Source: Nepenthes gracilis (lineage: Eukaryota; Streptophyta; Magnoliopsida; Caryophyllales; Nepenthaceae). Taken from it: a stretch of 64,000 nt of DNA. Shown in pieces: positions 36,601 through 48,600 of the stretch (position 1 is the first letter of the stretch; the number at the start of each line of letters is the position of its first letter). A model generated the notes under the pieces. That model was not told where the DNA came from. It searched no databases and saw only the letters and a list, made by a program, of their open reading frames with translations. The stretch is taken from contig BSYO01000004.1 of the NCBI GenBank assembly GCA_033239525.1, forward strand, positions 26,760,037-26,824,036, read 5' to 3'. The position numbers and the translations under genes were made by a program.

Positions 36601-39600
36601 TCATCTTTTACTATATATTTACATATTTGAAGATTTTATCAATTTTATCAAAATTGAACTTGAAATCCTCATTAAACATTAAAAAAAAGTATCAAAAGAA
36701 CATGTGATTTATGTTCTAAGAAGACAAAAGTTAGTATAGGCAAAAATAGTGTGACATGTACCAATATAGCAACACATCAAGATAATTTTTCGATATTAGG
36801 ACCTCAAGATATCAATACATGTCGGATAGTATTTAAAGTATTGGCTTATAAATTGACCTATGATCCTAAGATCCTACATATTGTAAAATTACAAGGTGAT
36901 ACACAGTACTATAAAATCTGTCCCAATGGTACCTTCATGTTGGATTTCACAATGATGATGACAAAACCTTAATGGAGTTAACAGAATAGTAACCCTTTTC
37001 TCCAAACCATGGATGAAAATATCAATATGGTATGAATTGCAGTCATATAGGTATCAAACATATCAGACAATGTATTGGCATTGAATATATCGAAGGAAAA
37101 AATTTTCTAAAAATCGTAAATTAATAGAGCTATAACGGCTGATACATCGACAATAAATTGGCCGTATCAACCGATATATCGGCTGTATCGATTGCGATAT
37201 GTTTCCATATTATAATATTATCATGATATTAAAAAATATTGGTATTGGGAGTCCCGATACCAATATATATCGTATCGGCAGATATTTTCACTCATGCTCC
37301 ACAGTAAATGACGCACATTACTAGTAAAAATTGTTGTAACTTAGGGACTCAATGGCTGGATTTAAAATCAATGATGACGTTTCCTCACATTGGGTTTCTC
37401 ATTTGATTTTCATCCAATCTCACCCTTGAAACCGTAGATGGAGTGACGATGCCACCACTACTAACAGCACATAGGAACAATCTGCCACCACTGACATCAC
37501 CAAGACTCACAAACACATTTGTCACCACAGAAGATGCCACTGCCAACATCCAGTTGATTTCTCCACGACTAGCAAATCCACCACTAGATCAGACACCATC
37601 CCTCAAGGACAATGGCAGTGGCCAATTATTCAGTAACAAAGTAAAAGGTGAGTAATGAAATCCACTAACATAACGGCTAAATGATGCGCATCAGGGGTAA
37701 AAATTGTTGTAACTTAGGGACATAATGGCTGGGTTTAAAACCAACGACGTCGTTTCCTCGCATTGGGTTTCTCATTTGATTTTCATCCATTCTCATCCCT
37801 TCAAACCACAAATGAAGGAATGATGATGCCACCACTACCATCAGCACAGAGGAACAATCCGCCACCATTGACACCACCAAGACTCGCAAACCCATTTGTC
37901 ACCACAGAAGATGCCACTGCCAACATCCAGTTGATTTCTCCATGACTAGCAAATCCATCACTAGCTCAGAAACCATCCCCGAAGGACAATAGTGACCAAG
38001 GACGCTTGCAATGGCTGATTATTCAGTAACAAAGTAAAAGGTGAGTAATGAAATCCATTGACATAACGGCTAAATGATGCGCATTAGGGGTAAAAATTGT
38101 TGTAACTTAGGGACATAACGGCTGGGTTTAAAACCAATGACGTCATTTCCTCGCATTGGGTTTCTCATTTGATTTTCATCCAATCTCACCCCTTCAAACC
38201 ACAGATGAAGGAATGATGATGCCACCACTACTACCAGCACAGAAGAACAATCCGCCACCATTGACACCACCAAGACTCGCAATCCCATTTGTCACCACAG
38301 AAGATGCCACTGCCAACATCCAGTTGATTTCTCCATGACTAGAAAATCCATCACTAGCTCAGAAACCATCCCCTAAGGACAATGGTGACCAAGGACACTG
38401 GCAATGGCTGATTATTCAGTAACAAAGTAAACGGTGAGTAATGAAATCCATTGACACAAAAGATCTTTCAAGTCTAATATTAATCAGTTTGAAAAATGAA
38501 CCACTTATTTCATTGAAATTCCAAATCAAATTCTAGTGTTTCTATAGTTTACCCTCTCTCCCCTCTCCTTTTTTCTCTCCTCAATGGTTTGTTCAGGTTG
38601 TTCTCAATTATCTTCTTGTTTGCTGTCATTTAAGAAATTTCCTCAGAGTTCATAATAAAATAATGGTAATTAAAAATCATATTCTGTACTAAGTTTAGGA
38701 AACCATTGGTTCAATTTACTATTTGACTTGCTGGATTGTGGGTTGACATTCATTAGTGTTGGATATGGAGGTTGACCTGGTGGTGGTGAGTCTTCTACGG
38801 TCATGGAGAGGCAAAATTGAGCTAAGGTGGTGATGGATGGGAGAAAATCTGATGAGGTGAGTCATGATTTGGAGGTGACAGTAGCAGATGGGGTAAAGGA
38901 ACATCCAGGTATTTTTCCTAGTGCTGTCAGCGGACAACATTATTACTGCTACACGATTTGACTAATTTTTCAACTTAGAAGAATAATAGATGAATGTAAT
39001 GAACAAAAATTTTAATCTAATTACTGTAGAAAGAAGAATTTAGAAAGACAAACAATGCCTCTAATGGGGAAGAACAAAGAAAAGAACAAAATATTAAGTG
39101 ACAGAGATTTCCATATGCACACTTTTTTTTCTTATTTCACAATACAATTCTTTTCTATTTTAAGACAACTCTCTTTCCATTATGGATTTTTACTCTATGA
39201 GTTGTAGTCCTTCCAATGCCTCTTTTTCTTTTGAGAATTAGTATAAATATATATAAATTAAAAAGGGAAATTGATCAACTAAAACAAGCAAAGCCAAAGC
39301 TTTAAATAGCAATATGGCAAGCATATCATCAGCAAATGTAATGGTAATTTTACCAAGGGTGGAGTGGGTGAAAAATCATAAAAAAGAGGTAGGAAATGGT
39401 GAAATGAGATGGCTTCTGGTGGTGGTTATGGTTGTGCAATGTGTCATGATCCGAATTTTCTAACTACAAAACCATGCAGCATGCTTGGTTCCCCATGGAA
39501 ACGGACACCAACGAAGTTGACCCATGAGCACAATTAAGGGTTGGGGTCGATCCTAGATTGCAAATACGAAAATGGTACCGGTGTCAAGCATATAGAACGC

Positions 39601-42600
39601 AAGTAAGTTACTAATTGAAAATGTAAAAAATACAAACAAGAAATTAATAACAAGCAACAATCAATTATACAAGAAAATTTCAAGAATTCATTTCCCCATA
39701 TAGAGAATTTTGGACATTTTGATATTTGACATTAGTATACATTGAAAATTTTCAACTTTTACAATGGGGTATTTAATTTTTTTTATAATACTAAAATTTA
39801 TCGTAAAATAACTTAAATTTCTAGAAAATTTCAAAGATGTAAGAAAAATTATATAAAAATTTACATGTTTGGATTCAAACATCCTCTCGTTCTAAACTGT
39901 CAACATCTTTGTTAACTTAATCTTCAAGATAACTTGACCCCTCACTTCTTCGATCTCACGTCCTTAGTAAGTTTTGAACTTATTTCTTTTATTGATCTCC
40001 CATTTTGCTTTACAAGCACTTCTTTCTTCTTCTTTCCTAATTATGTAGTCATTTCTCATTCAGCAATGATCACTTCAGCTTCTTGCATTGGTGGTGGCTT
40101 CAATCTAATATCGGTGCACTGTGATGAGTTACATAAAGGATCTTCCATCTCAGGATAATACGAATTCAAGCAGCTCATTTGGAAAACTGGGTGGACCTTC
40201 ATCCATCCTAGCAAATCTATCTTGCATGAGGCTTTCCCTACACAAGCAATGATATTGACTGGGCCTTCGTATTTCAGCAGGAGGTGTTGTCTCTTCCTTT
40301 AAGAAACCACATCTGCTCTTAGAGAGATTCACTAATACAAGACCACCTACATTGAATTACACAGGCTGTCTCTTCTGATCTATCACTTCTTCACCTTGTA
40401 AGACACTTTCTTCAAGTAGGCTTTGGCAATATGTTTGGTTTGTTTCCACTCCTGGCCAAAGTTGTAAGCATAAGGATACTTGCCTTTGTATTGCTTAATC
40501 ACAGCGTGTTGAAGAAGCAGCTGCTGAACTATTATAATTTCAAAAAAACTCTTATTTAAAAAAGAGCACTTTAGAAGTTAAAATAAAATTGAGCAACATC
40601 TAGAATTTTCACCCAATCCTTCTAACTGGCACTCACAAAATGTTGCAAGTATCTTTAAGTAGGCCATTGAATATCTTTGTCTGACCGTCAGATTAAGGAT
40701 GGTATATCGATAAGATATTAAATTCCAAATCGAGCAGTCTGAAGAGTTCCAACCATAAGAATCCAATGAAGTGTCTGTCTTTGTCACTCATAATACTTTG
40801 GGGCACTCCCCAAAATTTGACAATGTAATTGAAGAAAAGGGACGTTGTCTCCTATTGTGAACAATTTGTTGATGTCGGAATAAAAGTGGCATACTTTGAA
40901 AAGTAGTCCATGATTACCAAGATATACGAGTACTCGCCAACCTTAAGCAGCCCTATGATAAAGTCAAGGGAAACAATTCTCCATGGTCTAATGGGTACAA
41001 TGAGGGGTTCCAACAACCTTGCCATCTTCTGACATTCAATCTTATCTTATGACAAATGAGACATGTTTTTATATAACTTATCACATTATCCTTCATCATG
41101 AGATAATAATAGTCGTATGTTAGCTCAAGGTACGTTGCCACCTTGTGTAACCAACCCATAGAATGTCATGACACTCCTAGCGGAGTATCCTCCTCAATCT
41201 TCCAACCTTAGGTACAAAATCTTGGTTTTCATTTGTGAAGATCAAACCATTATCTACCCAAAATCTTTGAATCTTGCCTTCCCAAATAAGTCGAAGTAGA
41301 GTCACAACTATTGAGTCATTCTCAAAATTTAGCATTACAAGTTCTTTGATGGTCATGGCAATCTTGCTTGTCAATAGGTAGGCTACCCAAAACAAGGCGT
41401 GAGGTTCAATCTTCTACTAAAGGCATCTGCGTCTTGGTTGTTGCGCCTAAATTTGTGCTCTAACTCCATGTTGAATTTCGTTATGAATTCCTATCAACGA
41501 GCCTGCTTTGACGTTAACTTCGATTGGGTGAGGATATGACTGGTAGCAACATTGCCAGGTTTCAGCATGAACTTAGAGCTAAGCAAATAACGCCTCTAGA
41601 TCCACAAATAGTGCACGATCGCATTTAAATCCTCTTGGGCTACATAACATCGTTTAGCCTCGTTTAACTTCCTACTCTCGTAGGGGAGAATTGATGCGGA
41701 CATCTGGGACAAAAATTTGCTTTGATTTACCGTCCAAATTAGATTTGATTTTTTTTCATAGTAGTTTTGATTATTAATTAGATTTGATTTGTTTTTTTTA
41801 TATTTAGTAGAGATTTGATTTTGTTTCACTTTGATTCTATTTTCCGATTAAGCGTTATTTGGTGGTGATTTTATTTCCAATTATCTTAGGCATCGGGTTC
41901 TCTATATAAGAACCTCTACTTCTATTGTTTAAGGAATGATTGAATGAATGAATGTTTTTAAATTTTGTGAGATTAAGTAATTGTGACTTCCTTCCTCCTC
42001 TCCCCCTTAATTTGTTCTCTTTCTTATTTCTAACCCTCTAATTTCTATTATTGTCTCTACTCCTCTATCTTTCTTTTCTACTTTTCCCCTTCTTCCTTAT
42101 GTCAAATTGGTATCAGAGATGAAATTCCAACTCCAATGCCCTACCATCCACAATCCACCCTACAACATTCATCCCGTGCAACCACATCCCCTTCCCTAAT
42201 ATCACCACCTTCTCGTGCAATCAGCAACACCACCACATCCCTAACTATATCGTCCCACCAACCCGTAGCATACAATTGCATCTTCTATGGCAAGTAAAAT
42301 CTCAATCAGTTCTGCCTCCTTTCCTTCTATACTACCAAAAAAAAAAAAGAAAAAAAAAATTGTTGGAAAAAAAAAAAAGAAACAGAGACTTGCTGAAAAA
42401 AAAAACATAAGAGGCAGATAGGTCCTACGAGGCAGCAGCCACCGCTGAACAGTAGGAAAAAACCCCGGCGCCACCGATGCCATCTTGCACGTCACCCAAC
42501 TCAAAAAGGGCCATGAGACACAAAGCGGCAGCCACAACCGACACAGCCCAGTTGGCGCCGCCGCAACAGCAAGAGGAGCAACCCGTCGTAGCCGAAACAC

Positions 42601-45600
42601 CCCTCCACGTCACTGCTGGCCACCACAACCCCCACCTCCTCAGTCACTGCCTGGCCAAATCAAACCCCAAAACAACCAAAGCCCTAATCAACCACTCTCC
42701 CTCAAACCCTAATCGACCCCTCGCTGAAAAGCCCACCACCCGAGTCCCACCACCGCCAACCAAAGTGAAGCCCTGAACCGGCTGCCCTCGCCACAACCTA
42801 GTCGAACCCTAGCCACCACCTTTTTGTTTGAAAAAAAAAAGAGTAGAGAGAGAGAAGTCCCGAATCGGATTGTGCCGATTATTTGTCGTCATCCTCTTTG
42901 CCACCTTCATTGTCGTTGCTTGTCGCCGCCGCTGGCGCTGCCACCATCATCGTCATCGCCGTCACCGTCGCCATTGCCATCAAAACAAACGTCTTGGCCT
43001 CCCAACTCAGTTAGGGCAGAGCACAGTGCAAGGCGTGAGCTTTTAACATATATTTAAAAAAAAAGAGGGAAAACAGCAACCAAGAAAAAAAAAAAAAATA
43101 AAAGAGAGAGAGAAAAAAAAGGAGAGGAAAAAAAACAAAGAGAAAAAAAAAAGAGAAAACAAAAGGAGAGAAAAAAAAAGTAGACAAAATCCAGCCAATA
43201 AAAAAAAAAAATTCTCATCGCAAGGCAGTCTCATACAAGCGGGTCAGATCACCTCTAGGTACATTCGTTCAATTTTATTTTGGGTTGCATATTTTTACTT
43301 ATCTTTAATAGTATTTATTTTTATTTACGTGTGCCATTTCATTGCTGATAAAAAAAAAATTCTTCATTCCTTTACATCCCATAAATACCTTCATCGCAAA
43401 TACAATCGCATTGTAATTGAGTCTTGCTTTACTATTTTTATAGACTAGTACTACTTGTCTGCATAATTTGAACCATACAAAATCAAAAAAAAAAAAAAAA
43501 AAACCTTGGATTGTCTCATTTGTTTATTAATCTCAATCTCGTTAGTATTACATGCACTTGAAAAGTGGTCACATTATTTCCTATCATACCCTTGACCTAA
43601 TCATGGATTCTAATCAATTTGAAATTCTAAGTCAACAGTTAGCTTAATTAGTTTCCAATCAATAACAATTGCAAAATCACGTGATTGCCATTCAAACTAA
43701 CTTGACCACTACTCATCAAACAAATTTAGATCTTACAAATTGGGTTGCCACTTTAGAATTAGGGCCTCGCTCATCATATGCTGAAAACTCTAATGCATCT
43801 CATAACAAGGCTCACTAACAAAGGCAAAACAGTCAAATCAGTCGTAGACACGATCACAGACCCCAATACTATGATCAAGAGCGGGATCCGGACGACCATC
43901 TTTTTACAAATATCAAACTGGATGCCCCTATTTTTGACGGCTGCTTGGACTCTCGAGTTTTCACTCAATGGGTCCGGAATATGGATCGTTTCTTTGAATG
44001 GAATGGTATATTAGAAGACAGAAAAGTTCAGTTTGCCAACCTCAAATTGACCGGAAATGCTCAATTGTTTTGGGAAAGTATTGAGGATCTCCTTGTTAGA
44101 CGTTAGGCCGCCACTATCAAGAGTTGGGCCGAAATGAAACGATGCCTTTAAAAGAAATACTTACCCCGTTCATACAATAACAACTTGCTAGATCAATATA
44201 ATACCCTTCGATAGGGCAATCAATCCGTAACCCAATATATGGCTCAATTCGATAATTTTCGGATGAGATGCCACATCATTCAGAACGAAACCATGACATT
44301 AAATAGGTTCCGACAAGGACTACATGAGGACCTTAGGACAGAACTTGTCCTCCGTGGAGTTACCACATTAGACCATACGTATAATTTGGTCTGAGATTTC
44401 AAATTAGTTACTAGAATACCGTATTGTCAATCAACATATCACACTCCTACTGCAACCTCTAAGTCTGTCCTAAGATCCCCTCCATCTACCATTTTCCCTG
44501 CAAGGGAAGTTCAAAGAAAGAGTGTTGAAACTTCAAACAAAAATTCTTAGTTACGATGCTTCAATTGTAAAGTTTTGGACATATTTCTTCCAAATGTCCA
44601 AGTAAAACTTTATTAATTAACAGACAATATGAAATAAACAAGGAATCCCTTGAAGAACAAATATATGAACCCAAATTAGAGGAATTTGATGACTTAGATG
44701 GCAATGATATTGACACATTTGTGGGATGCCTCAAGACTAACTCCTTTAGCATAAATTCCGAATCGTCCGTCCCTGATAGGCCATTTCTAAGCATTATACG
44801 ATGCACCTTGACGCAATCAAAAACGGCTGACGATTGGCATCATCACGCTATCTTTCACACTTACATTATCGCAGATAGCGGTAGTTACATCAATACAGTC
44901 TCCGCTAATACTATCTCTCATTTGGGGTTAAAAGCGGTTCCACACCTTAGTCCATACATCATCTCTTAGATTGATAAATCTTCTATATCCGTTAAAGAAC
45001 GTTATCTTGTACCCATTCAATTTTTAGAGTGCAAAGATCACATTTGGTGTGATGTTATACCAATAGATGTGGGTTATGTCATTCTCGGGCACACTTGGTT
45101 ATATGACTTAGATGTCACAATCAAAGGTCATTCTAATTCCTATTCTTTTGTTCACAAAGGCAAGAAAATTTACATCCATCATTTACCCTCAAAACCGATG
45201 ACTCTCAATGGAACAAGGGCTATGGTAGAGACAAAATGATTACATATCCTTAGTCTCACAGCATGTGATCGTGTAACCATCATCGAGCCTATTATGTTTG
45301 CTGATATTATTCTCGGAGCCTTTCCAAAACCGTTAGGCCTTATCCCAATGTCTCAACATGTTTGTACATCCATGATGGCCAAAATATTTGCACCACATCT
45401 TCATGACTTACACATCGAGATCAATATATATTTAGAAATAATTCATACCTCATGTCAATTTTACACTGATGTGCATAAAATCCATGTTGCATTTTATATT
45501 GGAGGTCCTGTTATGGTTTGGTATTACCACAACGGCGTTCTATATGGGCTGTTTCTATATTGTATACTTGTAGTGCTAGTCCATTTAAGATTTTACAGCG

Positions 45601-48600
45601 GTTCTGGTCAACTGCATAGGTTATTGATATTTTATCTCCTTTTGATACTATTTTCTACGTTAATGATTTTGTCGGTTTTAACACATCAGTTAATCCCTTT
45701 GAGGTGCCCCTTGACGTACCACATATTGTATATCCATCTATTTCTACACACCTCTCCACCTTTATGGCACATAATGATAAAATTGATACTATTTTAGATG
45801 AGCAGCTTATGTTTCCCAAGGATGGAATAGTTCAGCTTCCTTGCCAAATGGATTGACTGGACAAAGCCCAAGACTGCTTGGATTGCTCGCGAGCCACGCC
45901 ACCAGTTTGACCCCGGTATATTGCAACTCTATCAGGGTCCGCGGGAATGCACATCTCTAGACCCAAGCCCTGTTCCTTTAGGTGACATTGGTGGTTCAAT
46001 TCAATTTCGGCTCCACTCCCATGTGTCTATCAACAATGATGGCCGCTTGCACCGCTGCTCGCCCTGCGATTGGGAAGTTCACTATAGAAGTTTTAACTCG
46101 ATGAGGTCAAGCTCCAGCCACCAGGGGAGAATTGATGAGGACACTTGGGACGAAGATTTGCTTTTATTTGCCATCCAAATTAGATTTGATTTTTTTTTTC
46201 CATAGTAGCTTTGATTATTAGATTTGATTTGATTTTTTTTTATTTAGTAGAGATTTGATTTTATTTCGCTTTGATTTTGTTTCCTGATTAAGCGTTATTT
46301 TGTAGTGATTTTATTTTAAATTATCTTAGGCATTGGGTTCTCTATATAAAAACCCCTACTTTTATTGTTTAAGAAATGATTGAATGAATGATTATTTTGA
46401 GATTTTGTGAGATTGAGTAATTATGACTTCCTCCTCTCCCCCTTAGTTTGTTCTCTTTCTTATTTCTACTTCTCTAATCTCTATTTTTTTCTCTACCCCT
46501 CTATCTTTCTTCCATACTTTTCCCTTTCTTCCTTGCATCACTATTGGATGGCTTTCTTGCAATAATACTCCTCCGAGAGCAAAATCTGATGCATGAATTT
46601 GCACCTTAAAATACTTAGTAACATCTAGAAAGGTTAACATTGGCTCCTTTATTGCCGCACACTTGAGCTCCTTGAAAACTTATTAACATGTCTTCAACCA
46701 ATCTCACTTCTTATCATTCTTTAATAAATCTATCAAAAGTGTTATTTTCTTTGAATACCCCTTCTATGAATTGTCGATAGTAGTTAGTAAGCCAAAGAAT
46801 GAGCGCAGCTCGTTCGCATTTGCTAATCTAAGATAGCTAGCACATTTTTTGGATCCATCATGATCTGATCTGGCCCCACGAAGTATCCTAGGAAGTTGAT
46901 CTCCTCTTGAGCAATACACTTCTCATGTTTCATATAGAGATGATTCTCTTTTAAATTCTGAAATACAAATCTTAGATATTTCAGATGATCTTTAAGTTTG
47001 AATTAAATATCATAGTATCGTCTAAGTAAACCACCACAAACTTGTCCAATATCCATGGATACTTGGCTCATCAATGTGCAAAATGTTGCTGGGGCGTTGG
47101 TCAATCTAAAGGACATTACAAGCCACTCAAAAGCTATATATATCTTGCAACACCTTGACTTGTCTCCCTTTGCAATTCTGACTTGATGATAGCCCAACCT
47201 TAAGTCGAGCTTCAAGAAGAATTTTGTGTTGCTCAATTAATCAAACAAGTTAATGATCAAATGAATTGGATAATGGTTCTTCACGGTCACCTTGTTTAAG
47301 GCCTTCTAAAATATGTAGACTCTCATTTTGCTACTTCTGAAATAGAATGGGGCTCCAAAAGATGCTTTTGAAGGGCAGATGAACCTTGATCTAATCAATC
47401 CATCCAATTAATTTCGAAGCTCCGAACTCTGGAGGTACCATCTTATATGCACCTTGAGCAGTGGCCCCACCTTCTTTGTTAGTTCAATATGCTGATTGAT
47501 CATGGGTAACCCCATGGGTATCAACTCCTCAAACTCCTCTATAAGTAGGCTAACTTCTGGTGGTGGAAACCCAACCTTGACGTCTTCATCTATCGCAAAG
47601 AAAATAGGCTCACTTTTATTTCAAGCCCCTCTTAAATTAGAGTGCAAGCAATACCTTATCTTTACCCTTCACTTCGGAGTTTTTTGGCCTGTTGGAGGTG
47701 CTCACCAAATATATACTCTCACCCATGAGGAGTATTAAGTTTAAGTGGGGTGGGTACTCCCTTAGTCGCCTTAAAGAAATCCGTCCCTAAAGTAAGGTCA
47801 AAGCCATCCATAGATATTGCTATGAAGTTCAGCTTTCCATTCTACTCTCCAAGTCGCATTGCACAAACTTGGCAACACCAAGGGTGGACTTTGCCTTTGA
47901 TTTCACAGCCTTCATGATGTCATCATCTTGTTCCAACTACATATCAAATCGATCTGCTTAATCCCAGCCACAAAATTGTGAGTGGCACTTGTGTCAACCA
48001 TGGGGCGAGCACTCCTTCCATGCATTTTAAATTTTACATAAATTAGGTCTATAAATTTGATGGATGTCGGAATATGCTTTTCTATGGCATACAAGAGGTG
48101 AATCGCACCCATGCGAAGCTTGATCCCCACCATTCTCGTTGTCTCTTGACTCAGGGGAATCACTTTTCTTTTATAGCGTACTTAGAACTTCTTTATGTGG
48201 GCATTGTGCCACCTTATGTAGTCCATCACATAGGAAACATCCACCAATGGCCGCCTTCTTATTAATATACTGATGCTTCCCTTAGAGCTCTAAGAGTTTA
48301 CCAATAATGAATTATTTTGGAAGCTACCTCCCCCACTCTTGGTTTTGAATTCTAACTTATTGACGCTGGATGTACTCTATGCAGACTTCTTTGAGAGATT
48401 ACCACCATTCCCTTGATTATAGTTACCTCTCTAAATGCCAAAGTCAACAAGTCTTTTGGCTGCATTTTGGACAGAAGTGAAATCTTACATCCACTATCGA
48501 AACAATTCCATCGAGCCCATAACTGCAGGTTATCTATAAAATGAAAGAGATGATCTTGGTCAGACATGTCCTTGATGTCTAACATGAATGTCGAGAAAGT

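Larger units (their letters stand above)
41692..46540 (+). mobile_element. Internally deleted Ty3/gypsy element nested in the outer one
   Basis: A plus-strand element with LTRs at 41692-42104 and 46133-46540, which start TGATG and end in TCA (GCATCA on the right). A primer site TGGTATCAGAGATG follows the left LTR, and a purine tract AGGGGAGAAT precedes the right one. It keeps a long leader, gag and protease, then jumps to the integrase C-terminal/chromodomain-like tail, so RT, RNase H and the integrase core are missing. The outer gypsy reading frame resumes exactly across it with no target duplication. Seven extra bases (GGAGAAT) sit left of the left LTR. It is non-autonomous and also carries stops. 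Confidence 0.88.

Noticed and set aside
37443..38338. Similar short frames in three successive repeats
   Set aside because: They are the triplicated intronic repeat; the frames stop at different points and lack any recognised domain.
42477..43057. Pro/His/Ser-rich frames that could look like a gene
   Set aside because: They lie in the low-complexity leader of the nested gypsy element and match no protein family.
45294..45797. Hydrophobic plus-strand frame resembling a membrane protein
   Set aside because: Its first half is the integrase C-terminal tail of the nested element, and the hydrophobic second half is a frameshifted reading of the same tail.
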